A stretch of DNA of 64,000 nt. Origin: Flectonema sp. DT1601. Lineage: Eukaryota > Euglenozoa > Diplonemea > Diplonemida > Diplonemidae. The notes under the pieces are model-generated. The model saw nothing but the letters and a program-made list of their open reading frames with translations. It was not told the DNA's origin and did not search any database. This document shows positions 51,940 to 63,200 of this stretch, piece by piece. The stretch covers positions 310,001 to 374,000 of the forward strand of contig OZ025802.1 of assembly GCA_964019425.1 (NCBI GenBank), in the 5' to 3' direction. The translations under genes and the position numbers were made by a program. Position 1 is the stretch's first letter. Every line of letters begins with the position of its first letter.

Positions 51940-53178
51940 AGTTAAAGAATGACTCGTGTAAATTTTGAGTTCCCTGAGTTCTTAATTGAGACTTGGAAGG
52001 CGCCGATGGGTGAGGAACCACCAAAGAAGCTCGATAATATCAATCTGGACGAGCTGGTTGCAAGCATCCCCTTTAGCATCGACTTAAGTACATTGAGATC
52101 CGACAAGCATCCCCTTTAGCATCGACTTAAGTACATTGAGATCCGACAAGAAGGTTGATCCAAGGCACACTGGCCATGTGTCTCGGGATCTCCAATGATG
52201 CGGCCAAGACACTTTCGATGAATAAGTGTCTAGTAATACTTGGTGTGTTATCAAGGAGCCGCCTGCAGTTGGTCAACCAGAGCGCCGCCCGGATGAGCGA
52301 GCGGATATCTAAGGGGGGGTCGGATAGGCTGGCGACGCACGACGAGGCGGAGGATGCGATGGGATCGCTGCAGCAGAGCACAGACACACTGAGAAGTGAT
52401 ACCAAGCAGGGGTTCGACTCGCTGAGAAGCGAAACGCAGACGGCGTTTAGCCAGTATCAGAGAGAGAGCCAATCAGTGAGGAGAAGGGTTGGGGAGGCCA
52501 CTGAAAAAGCCGAGAACATCGGAGGCATGTGGGAGGCCTTCAGAGAACAACAGACCCAACAACAACAACAACAAGCTAGCGTTATCCAGCAAATCACACA
52601 ACAGCAGAGAGATCAGCAAAAGCAGAATGCAGAAGTGATCCAGAAAATCTTACAAGAAATAGCAGATCTGAAGAACGGGTTGACTACGGCTCAACAAGTT
52701 CCAGTAGTCGGGGGGGCAGCACAGCAACTACCAGCACCGGGGTCGAACGAAGCGATGACACGGGAGGTGACTGATCCGTCTGCAGGCAGGGATGTAACAA
52801 AGTGGGCATCCGTTATGAAGTCAGGAAAGACCGAGGCACTGATCCATGGGATCAGGGAGCGATATGTGAACGGTCTGGAGTACAAGGTTGGTGGGCCAGC
52901 TACTTGGCTTCTTCAGGCAGTTGAAGAACTTCGTTCTCGGTTTGGAGTACGTTGAAGGGTGGGAGGAGAACCCGCACTTTGTGGAGTTGGGGAACGAGCT
53001 GTTGGAGCAACTGCGGATGCAGTATTACTTTTGCAAGGGTGGTACGAAGAGATCAGAGTTGGAGATGATCTTAGAAGTTGCATCGGAGGACCCTCTGGAG
53101 AAAGCAAACGCAATAGCGAAGAGAAATAGAAATGCGAAGATGCAACAACCGAAACGGAAAGGGGGGAGATCGTTTGTC
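51940..53178 (+). mobile_element. Fossil retroelement, gag-like region (element 1)
   Basis: About 1.2 kb of retroelement-type coding sequence. The middle is a Gln-rich coiled coil (about 52400-52680) and the end is folded and basic. It is homologous to the region at 57680-58540, which carries the same opening (F-PE-L...W) and the same EAED/EEAEEAM block followed by D-TDTLR. I read it as the gag-like protein of an LTR- or DIRS-type element. It is broken, with a few lesions. The X-Y-X block follows directly. Likely moderately old. Confidence 0.55.
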
Positions 53179-53747
53179 GAATAAGAAATTTGGGAGAGGA
53201 ATAGGGGCAGTGAACTTTTGATTCAGGCCCTTCCCATCGAACAGGACGAAGACTTCTAAAACCTGAGATGAACCAATTGAGTTGAAACAAACAAATAACA
53301 GAGACGCAACACATACCGGAACATCATCGCAAGCAATGCTTCGGACCTCTGTCGACCTTCGTTCTTCCGGCGGCAAAGAGGAACAAGAAAGAACGGGCAA
53401 TGCAAACCTGTTAGTTGGTGTTGTGTTGTTGTTAAAAACAAAAACATAAACGCCAGGAAGTTCGACAACGAAGACATCGACATCGATCGCTGCTCTGCAG
53501 ATGTCCGGCGGGTGTTTGTCTACACTGTGTTTATTGTTTGTTTTTTTCCCAAGGTTCAACCTTGGGAAGAGAAGTAAAAAATTCCGTCAATGTTGGCCTT
53601 CCTGTTCGAAGGTGCGCACCAATGACGATAAATAGAGTGGGGGGAGAAAACCTTTGATCCAACTGGATCCCTTCACGAGCTGACATTGCCATGTGAAGTT
53701 AAATATTCTGGCGATGCCAGCTCAGGCGACTTAGCCTGCTTTTTTCT

Positions 53748-55480
53748 TTAACCCTTTAAGCCCTGAAGGCCACTATAGTGGCCTTTCGCGTTTTTTTTTT
53801 TTTTGACAAAGGGGAAAAATGTACCTTGTGAGTACAAGGGTGGAGCCAGAGCTGCCAAAAAACGACAAATTTTATGTGGGATCGTGCTGCAAAAATCACC
53901 AGCTTTTTCTGAGAAAAAGTTCATTTTTTTTTTTCTGCACTGGGAACAGTCTTAGCCAGGTTGCCCATGACTATCCCATGTTTTCAGCCAAAAATTAAAA
54001 TCCCTAAAACTTTTTCCATCGAAAATGATTCAGTAGGGTCACCTATCCCAGATTTGGGTGCTCCTGAGTCTTCTTCGAGCGATGAAAAGAGTACAATAGA
54101 GCCAAGCATTTCCCCCCTGAAATGGAGCAAGAAAATCACCAAGGTAAAACGACACACGTTTCGGCGGTCCTTGCAGAACATGTCAGACCTGAAATTGATG
54201 AAGGAACTGCAGAAATTTGAACTTGTGTTCACCCCAAAGGTGATGAGATGATTTCGCACTGCAGCAACAACTAGGCACTCAATCTTAACGTAGCTGAACT
54301 CAAACTCTCTTTAGGACTCAATATCTTCGTGGGTCTCTGTGATAAGCCAAATATCTCAGATTACAGGAACGGTACATCAGACCCAGCATACACACCCCAC
54401 TTCGCTTCCTGAGATCGGTTCCTCTAAATTCGAACCAATCTAAAGTTTTACACTGTCACCAACCCCGTACCTGCTGACAAGCTCTACAAAATCCGCAGCT
54501 TTTGGGACACAATAGTTCCCAAATGGTCCGAGACCAATAAGGCAGAGGCGCAGGGACGGGTGGAGAAGTTCTCTGCCTCGTACTTTCAGTCCTTAGCACA
54601 ATGTGCATCACATAAATTCAGGGACAATCCAAAGAAGTACATGTCTTCAGCACATTGCCTCTCGAGGAGAATTATGAGACAGCCACGTGATGGACTAAAA
54701 TAAGGAAATCCATCAAAAAGTGACCATCGACTTACCGGTACATATCCATCAATACAACAAACTGATGGGTGGTGTTGACCTCGTAGACGGTATCAGGGGG
54801 AAGGCAAGAAGAACTCTGATGACAAAACGCTGGACCCTGAAAGTCATTCACTACTTGTTAGAGATTTCCATCTTCAATGTTTTCACCCTCCAAAAGAAGT
54901 CTGAAAAAGACGTCGTGACATATGCTCAGTTCAAAAAAAGGCCATGCTCTCAACTTATTGATCATGGAACACACCAAACTCACACAAAATGTCACTACCT
55001 ACGAAAATTTGATATTTTTGGGGACTGCAGTTCACGGATTTGTTCTCAAAAAAAGTAAGGTCATCGACTTCTTGTTCAAAAAGAGGTTTTCTTATGCATG
55101 GATCCCTGCTTCGAACAATATCACGAAAATATTGACAAGTATTCAGCCCCTGTTTGTTTTTTTTCAACAACCATACCTTTGCCACACACAATCATATCCC
55201 ACCGAAAAACATGAAACGGAAGCACTCTACTCCTACAACATTGCTAAAATCAAAGCGAACCCAGGGGTCCTAAGCAACAGTGTTTTTTTAGGCTGTTGTT
55301 GCATTTTCTCAAGTTATTTTGGCCCCCTTGCGGGCTGACCTCAGTTTTTTTTCAATGCGCGGGGGGGTGTCTTTCACCCTGTAATTTTTTTTGTATTTTT
55401 CCCCACACCCCTTTTCCCCTTTGTCAAATTTTTCGATTTTTCTCAAAAACAAGGTTTTTGGCCTCTTATTAAAGGGTTAA
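53748..55480 (+). mobile_element. piggyBac DNA transposon, degenerate
   Basis: Bounded by TTAA on both sides (53748-53751 and 55477-55480). Terminal inverted repeats start CCCTTTAA at the left and end TTAAAGGG at the right, with a GGCC further in on each side. A perfect palindrome, GGCCACTATAGTGGCC, lies in the left end. Transposase remains fill the interior on the plus strand. The internal part is 1.7 kb, slightly short for an intact element with a ~550-aa transposase. X copies without the element provide the empty site. Confidence 0.92.
53961..55300 (+). pseudogene. piggyBac transposase remnant
   Basis: The N-terminal part (53961-54251, 96 codons) is acidic and Ser-rich, then basic (KWSKKITKVKRHTFRRSL). 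Around 54315-54400 another frame gives NIFVGLCDKPNISDYRNG, like the piggyBac stretch before DYW. The C-terminal part (54720-55058) has YNKLMGGVDLVDGIRG and KRWTLKVIHYLLEISIFN; the Asp in GGVD is the third catalytic Asp of the family. A Cys/His-rich tail, if any, is not clear. Several frame changes and stops separate these parts, so it makes no transposase. Confidence 0.87.
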
Positions 55481-55528
55481 ATAAAAAAAATAAAAAGATA
55501 CCAACAGGTGGGGTGATGGGTTGCGCCA

Positions 55529-56245
55529 CTGCAATCCAGTCACAAAAAGAAACAAAGGTAATCTCCAGGGTTCTCGACCCTTGGCTCTCCCTGCGCAAGC
55601 ATCGCATGGAGGGTGACGCTAAGCACCCGGGGGGTACGAAACAAACTTCCCCCCTGCTGTCCTGTTTGAAATAAAAAAAAAAACAAAGGGATAGAAGTAA
55701 ACAGAATACGTTACACCTCAGCAGGTGACGCTAAACACCCAGGGGATACAAACCAAACTTTCCCCCTGTTGCCCTGTTTGAAATAAATTAAAAAAAGAAC
55801 AAGAAAACAGAATACAATACTCAGCAATCAGACTCGTTCACCCGCTTCGCCAGAGCCGTTCGAGCCGATGCTCATGTAAAGTTACCTGTTTTCTTTTAAC
55901 AAATTAAATAAAATAAAATAAATAAAAATAAAGCAGCGCAACGGAGAGGAATACATAACACCTCGACTCTTGCGCTAGCATCGCAAGGGGGGTACCCGGG
56001 AGATACAAACCAAGCTTTCTCTGGAAACAATACCTAACAATCAGTGCGTTCACTGGCCTTAGGGCTGTTCGGACTTATGCTTTGGACTGTTCCCTTGCAG
56101 AAAAAAAAAGTAAAATAAACCAACTTTGGGACATTAGAAAAGCATAAAAAAAAAGTTGCTACAATCAAAAGACAACTGCAAAAAAAAAGGTTTTTGTAGG
56201 GGAGCTACAATGTAGCAATAATGTCACACAGTCATGTGGCAAGCT
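55529..56245 (-). repeat. Y segment, inverted copy
   Basis: Reverse counterpart of 35668-36322, with an extra ~80 bp near 55930-56020 (GCAGCGCAACGGAGAGG and on). Confidence 0.75.
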
Positions 56246-56479
56246 GAATAAGAAATTTGGGAGAGGAATAGGGGCAGTGAACTTTTGATTCAGGCCCTTC
56301 CCATCGAACAGGACGAAGACTTCTAAAACCTGAGATGAACCAATTGAGTTGAAACAAACAAATAACAGAGACGCAACACATACCGGAACATCATCGCAAG
56401 CAATGCTTCGGACCTCTGTCGACCTTCGTTCTTCCGGCGGCAAAGAGGAACAAGAAAGAACGGGCAATGAGACAAACCT
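56246..56479 (-). repeat. X repeat, inverted, truncated
   Basis: Matches the last ~234 bp of X. It ends abruptly where the fossil pol-like region begins. Confidence 0.8.
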
Positions 56480-58700
56480 ACGTATCCATCGTCGGGAAAC
56501 GGGAGAGGGTTCGCGAAGTGACCAGCCGACCGGACCCTGCAAGTAACAACAAAACCAACGTTCCTAAAACGAAGGTTAGACACGCAAGTATTGGAAACAT
56601 CCCCATTGCCAAAGTTAAAGTTGAGAAAGCCCGCAAGACTTATGCAGAAGCACTCAAGACAGGTGTTGAGGAGCAGCCGACTAAAAGCAAGGTTAGGAGG
56701 ATCTGTAAGTTTAATCGTTCAAGACCCGGACAACATTGTAAAATCCGCAGTCCGAGGATTCCCCAGCGGAAGGGAGATGAAAATAAGCTCAGTTGGAACA
56801 GAAGAGATCGCAGATTCAACGGAAACAATGCCCTCAGAAGGATTAGAAGGAAATGTGGTTGGGAAGATCCTGTTGGACATGATGGAGGGATGCCCAGAGG
56901 GGACGAAGAGGCGGCAGAAAGAGGGGAGGACTGCCGAAGTGTTTGTAGATGCCTCATTGCAGGGATGGGGAGGTGTCATCGTTTGGAAAACAGGTGAGCT
57001 GGAAATTCTTGGTGCGGCATGGCCTGCTGGTGAAGACCGACATATAAATATCCTTGAAGCGGACGCTCTTGGACAGACACTCAAAGGAATTGCAAAGGCC
57101 GACCACCTTTCCATCTGGGTTGACAACACTACAGTTTGTGGTGCTTTTAGGAAGAAGATGTGTGTTCGCTCACAAAGTCTCAACAGGTGTTTGATAACTG
57201 CGATTGAATGCCTTTTAGTTTTGAAATGTTCCTACTCCCTTGCCTAGGTAAGCACGAAGCTAAACCCAGCAGACATTCCTTCTCGAGAGGAAGTCTCACA
57301 TGGGACGAGAGCGAAGGTTGAACAAGCGTTGGGGTCGTTCTTTAACTCGCGTGGTGGTGGTGGTGCCGGTGTCCTGTCGAATCGAAACGGCCCGGTACAA
57401 CCCCTACGCAGAAGTAATCTGCACCACAGTGTAGATTCTTCTTTGTGATCTCAGACTTGTTAACTGCATGTTCATTCAATTAAGTATACTTCTCTTTCCC
57501 AGGTGCATACAGTATAGGAAGGCTAATTACCGAAATTACTTTGTGTGTATTTTATTCCACTTCTCTTACCTCGTGCATATTATATATTCGGCGTGGGTGG
57601 TCTGTTATTAGTTTTATCGTTATTATCGAACTTCTTCTGCAGTTCACAGCCACTCACCCACTTCCACTCTTCAATTCAAAATGTCAATATTATTGATTTT
57701 GATTTCCCTGAAGTGTTAGAAGTTATCTGGAAGAAAAAATTTGACTGCGAAGTTACAACCAGGCAACGGGTGGATCTAGCGTTGATGGCAAGTGAGCTGC
57801 CTTTTAGTGTTTCATTGGAGGATCTGACTCAACTCAAAGGGCAATGATTCAGGGAACTGTGGCAGCTGTACTTGGTGTGAATCTACCAGTGATGAAGACA
57901 GTTCAAATACACCGAGTAGTTGTAGTTCTTGCTATCTTGGCAAGGATGAACCGGGAGATGATGATGGAGAATGGTGTTCGACTGCAAGCCACCCCAACAA
58001 ACAGGGTGGTTATGCATGAAGAGGCGGAAGAAGCGATGGCAACGCTGCGTGACGACACCGACACCCTCCGCAATCTCACACAACAAAAGGTCAACAACTT
58101 GACTAATCACCAACGCCACCTTCAATGACGCAGCAGCAGCAGTCAACCTCCTGCAGGCAGGAGAGCAATTAGTTCGGCGGCATATTAATGTCAATGTAGA
58201 TCGCCAACAGAAGTTGGAGGAGATGATGGCAGGATTCATCGGTCAACAGCAGGGGACCATGTCCCGATTGACGAAGGAGGTATTGGATCTCAAGGGGAGA
58301 GTTGATGCTGCCCCACATCATAATCATCCACCAATGCCACCGCCACCACCACTACCAGAACACAGCATGCCAGCTAATACCTTTACGCATCCACCAGTTA
58401 TGGAAGTACCTGCCATCGACCGTTTGCAAGACCTGGCGTCATTGACAGATGCCCAAGGTTGGGCGGGATTGATTTGTATGGGAGGTGCAGAAAGGTTAAT
58501 TAATGACATGGTTGGGGAGGAAACGCAGCCTTGAAAGACACTTACTTCAAAAGGGCATTACCCCATCCTGGTGTCGAAAAGAGAACGTAGCTGCAGAAAA
58601 TGTTCGTCAGGCGTGGGCCATGGATCTGAGTGAAACAGATCTACACCAAGTCAAGTAAAGTGAAGACAGACACATTCTAAAATGAGAATTGACCAAACAG
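56480..58700 (+). mobile_element. Fossil retroelement pieces: RNase H region, LTR-like stretch, gag-like region
   Basis: 56480-57410 is pol-derived and ends in an RNase H domain (VFVDASLQGWGG, RHINILEADALGQ, WVDNTTVCGAF) and the NPADIPSR motif that closes RNase H in LTR and DIRS elements. About 57420-57680 is the LTR-like stretch also present, reversed, at 24480-24680. About 57680-58540 is a gag-like region homologous to 51940-53178. Gag, pol, LTR and gag thus follow each other, as in two elements sharing one LTR. The pieces are broken, with several lesions, and look old. The family (LTR or DIRS-like) is not fixed. Confidence 0.6.
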
Positions 58701-58759
58701 GTGATGGCAAATAAATCAAAACAATTCAATAAATTATTTTCCTCTTCTTAAACATTCCA

Positions 58760-59560
58760 ACCAATTCAACTTCACCACAAATCACAACACAAAGAACAAA
58801 TTCAGAAAAATCAAGGAAGGCAACCGAAATAATAGTTTCACACACACATTTGCACCTCCGAAACACGCAACACACACAAACCATAGCAGGAACTCAAATA
58901 GGAAACACGAACACTCAAACCACACATGCAAATACACACACTCACACAAAAGGTAATAAGAACTCGTCAGAGTTTCAACACACAACACTTCACAACACAC
59001 AGCAATCTCCGTACATGCAACCACTTTCCAGAACCCCCTGCGAATCACCTCGGGCGCAGATTTCAGATCTGCCTCGACCGAGCGATAAGCGCCAATGGGT
59101 CCAGCAAAAAAAGAAAGGAAACATGCCTCCAGTTCGGAGCGAACGCTTCTCGAAAACAAGAGAAACCAATCAAACAGAAAAAGTACAGAGAACATGAAGT
59201 CAGCCGGCTGCTTCAAGGCTGCAACTGGCTGCTTCATTCACCCAAGCCATTACGAGGTCAGCAAACCTGACACAATAAGAAGCTCACAAAAGAAGGTAAC
59301 CTAGGAAGTACAAATCGGAATTGGTAGTCACAAATCAAAACACAACACAACTTCACTAGAATTCACAACACGAAGAACAAGTTTAGTAAAATCAAGGAAA
59401 AAGAAATAGTTTCACAAAACATCAGACACAGACATCAGACACACGAGCACTCAAACCACACGAATGAACACACAACACACACACAAAGGGTAATGAGAAC
59501 TCGTCAGAGTTTCAACACGCAACACACAACACACACACCAGGAGGTTTAGTGAAGCCTCT
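58760..59560. repeat. CA-rich direct repeats (two ~200-bp copies)
   Basis: 58765-58995 and 59335-59525 share AATCAAGGAA, AATAGTTTCAC, the CACACA-rich middle and the block GAACTCGTCAGAGTTTCAAC. They are in the same orientation about 560 bp apart and may be part of the fossil element's 3' end. Frames here are driven by the CA repeats. Confidence 0.65.
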
Positions 59561-60235
59561 GCTACAAAATACTGACTGAATTGCACAATTGGTGTAAATA
59601 AAGATTAGCAGAACTAAAACAGTCTAATTTTGATTATCATCCAAATTGGGAATAGTTAAGTTATCTAATCTTTTAGTTGAGGATTAGAAAGACTTCATGA
59701 TCAAGAGTAGCACTGATTTGTGAACAGCTGTCAATCTTTGACACTAATATCTGAATAGAAAAGAAAGAAATAGTAGTTACTTGTGTGTAATGACCGTGCT
59801 GTTGAAATTTGAATTGCGGAAAGCAACCCATCTGGCAAATGAAGGCCTCTGATCCAAAGAAGCAGCTGCTACCGTTTTGTATTATCAACAAACAAACATT
59901 TGCTGAATATCCTAAACTGCTTCAGACAGTTAGGAATTCTACCACTGGTGAGAGAATAGGTAAAGAGGTAATATGATTAGCTTTCAAATACCTAAATAGT
60001 TAAGGTCAAGGAAGGGTTAAGTTAATCATCACTTGTGGTTCGCTGTATTTGAAGAGTAGACGTGACTAATGAAAAAAAATGAAATAAAAATCTCAAAACT
60101 AAACACCGCTAAACTATTCGTGTTAAAGTGTGTAAATGGATTCGACAGGAAGATAAATAACAAGTAGGAGAACTTTTTTTATTGTTACCTGACTAGAATT
60201 ATTTCTTTCCCTCATCATAAGATGAGATTTTTATT
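59561..60235. other. Intergenic, no gene seen
   Basis: AT-rich, non-repetitive by eye. It contains the 3' UTR of the PLC-like gene at its right end. A minus frame at 59673-59891 has no coding character. Confidence 0.5.
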
Positions 60236-63200
60236 TTACTGCAAGACGCACACACAATCTTCAACAAGACAAGAAGCCCTTCGATACTTGTCTCTCTTTC
60301 TCTCAGCCTTTTGACTATCAATTCGCAGTTGTGAAAGAACCTTCGCATTCGTCTTGAGAGCATCCTGGACGGTGTGGAGCTGCTGTTGCTTTGCTTTTGC
60401 CATCATGCGAGTCTCATCTCTCATCGTCTCAAGTTTTTTAATTTGATTCGCCTTCTCGACGGGATCACCTGCTATCACCTCTCTGAAATGACAGAGGATA
60501 GTAGGACAGGTAGAAAGACGTTTCTCATCCTCATCGTAAAGGAATAAAGCCCTGTATCCAAGCTGACATGCTGACACCGGAATAGAACCCCTCGCCAAGA
60601 ATCTTGGATCTGGACCTCCAGTATCATGGTATACAGTAAGTGTTAATATTGCATGTTCTTTTTGTTGAAGGGGGAGGGACCACGTATCGTCCCAACGAGG
60701 GCAATAACCATTGTCTGGTACAACTCTAGTTTTTCCTGTAAAAGTGTCCGATTTGACTCCCTCAACTCTCACTTCAATAAAAGGATCAACGATAGCGTTC
60801 AGACAATCTTCGTCATCATCACCAGAAATCAGCTTACTCAGCGACGTTAAAGGATTCACTGTTGACAAAACTCCTTTTCCTCCTCCAGTTTCAGCAACCT
60901 CCTCCTCAACAGCTGGTAGGAATTGACAGCTTATAACTCGAATTACTTGTGTGCATTTACCTGATTCCCTCCAACGTTTTCCCATATCAAGAGCACCTTG
61001 AGACACATCTTCATTGTCTGTGTTTATGTTATCGTCGGATTGCTTTTGTTTGATAGGTTCAGAAAGCATGTGACTAGGTTTTAATAAATACCCAAAACTA
61101 CCCTTGTGTGCCATCCTAAACTTCGATCGGTACGCCGACCGCAGCGCGATTGCCTCCTCTCCTTCAACAGTATGCGGGTTGGGTAAATAATCAATTCCAA
61201 CTAACTGGGCTCCTGCTGAGAAAGCTGAATGGACTCCTGTTCGTTTCCACTTTCCCCATTTGTGGTTTTTGTCTTCTCCTGATGTGGGTCCGTTTCGTTT
61301 AATGTGAGAGCAGTCTCGTGATAAAAGTGGTCTATCTCTTCCGTTTACTTTAATAAGAAATTGAGGTTCAGTTGTCGGGTTGTCGGCGTCGAATTTCCAA
61401 GAAGAAATAGTACCTGTGCAGCTCTCTCCGTTGTTTGTGAATGCAATCTTATCGCCGACTTGAAATAATCGATGATGGGGTTCTACATCTGACGTACAGA
61501 AAGTCAGATGTTCTTTCGTGAAAACATGTAACTCATGTAAGTAGTCCGACTGCTGTGGTAACTCTGCCTCTTCCCTGGGCAAAACGAGACCTTCAGTCTT
61601 GTCTTTATTTATTATAACTCGACGTTCATCACGCATCTGCCTCAGCTGCCATTTTTCAACCTGATCCAGTTTTGTTTCCAACTCATCTTGTGAAATGCAA
61701 CAGACTAAAGAAGATGTACCGCTGTGTTCTCGGTATGATGATTTTCTTCTCATCAGGTGCATTGGATTTTCGGATTTTTGAGCTTCAGCTGCTGTCTGAC
61801 TCATGACACTCTTACGACGAGATTTTCGTCTTTCAGAAGGCTCATCATTCGCATATTCTAATCCGGAGCAAAGAACTGGCCATTCGATACTTTTGGGAGG
61901 CGATTCCCAATCGTCAATCTTCACAGGAATCAGACTCTCAATTAATTGTTGTTTTAAGATTTCTTGGCAATTCTGCGTCTCTCGATCTCTGGATGCGCTC
62001 AGCATGAATTCAAGTGTCGCAAGCTGAGTCAGCTCTGATTGTATTCTTCTTTTTGTGAATGGGATCCACTCAGATGTTGGAGAAGTAGTGAGGGAAACCT
62101 TTAAAGCAATAATAAACCTGTTGTATAACAGGTTGAGAGATAAGTTTGAAACTCCTCCGAGATCCTTAACACTCTTATGCGCAGTCAAAGACTGTCCCTC
62201 TGCAGAACAACCAGAAGGCACTTCTAATAACTCTGAATTAGTTACAATCGTAAAATGAGAACTTGCTCTTCCTAAAGTAGAGCAAGTGCAGTGATGTTGT
62301 TTGTCAGGAATACCGAGTACGTCTTTCAATGACTGTGCTATACTATTCTGTTCAGAAATATCTGTGGTGTCATTTATTTCTATCACAATAATAAAAGGTG
62401 TCGGGGAGTAAGTAAACGCATTTTGCTTCACAATCGCCAACACATCTCGGAATGGTTCTCCGTTTTCACGGATGTTTTTGTAGAAAGGACCAGGATGGTC
62501 TTTTCTTTTCGGACCACCTGCCCTAGCCGATTCACAATCAAATATGTTAGCAGGCTTTTTTCCCGAAGGAAACGATTTTCGATATCCCCCCGCTGATATT
62601 TTCCAATTAATCTTACTCCTCTGGCCTACCTTTCCACCACGAGGAGCGAAGTGAATCGCTCTTGGATTGTACTCCTGCAAAACACGTGCAACGCTTTCCG
62701 TTGGAGTCAAGACTTTAGTACATCCGTAAGGTAAGAAAGTTGTTTCTATCGTATTTGAGAGAAAGCCGTACGCGGTATTGATCGACGTAGATATGTAAAA
62801 ATCTTTTAAAGTTCTATTCCAAGGCAGGGCATTCTTATTATGATCAGCCGTCGTAAAACCTGATCCCCATTCTTTCTCAGCAATACAAAAAGGGTTGAAG
62901 GCACTGTTGAGAGATGAATGCATTAAAAAAGTCGTAAATTTTCCCTTCGAAACTTCCGTCTTGTGGTAGTTTAAGATCTCTTCTTGAAATAATAAAATCA
63001 TTTGACTTCGTTTTGCCTTTCCTTGTTTTCGAAGGAACTCTTTTTCTTCTTTGAGGTTTCGAAGTTGTTCTTTTAGTTGCGGGAGATCATTTGAGTACGT
63101 GGAAACCAATCTCTTCTCTTTCGCCTTTAACTTTGCTCTGGCATCACGTTCTTGATCTTGTTGGTAGACGTAGGTATCAAATGCTCCTGTGGTGCCTTCA

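Larger units (their letters stand above)
53179..55528 (-). repeat. X repeat, inverted copy, split by piggyBac
   Basis: The parts 53179-53751 and 55481-55528 together make ~621 bp, nearly the full 625-bp X. The split falls exactly at the TTAA that is intact in copies A and B. Confidence 0.85.

Noticed and set aside
58782-59237. 151-codon minus-strand frame rich in Cys, Leu and Val
   Set aside because: It is the complement of CA-rich repeats; composition is repeat-driven.
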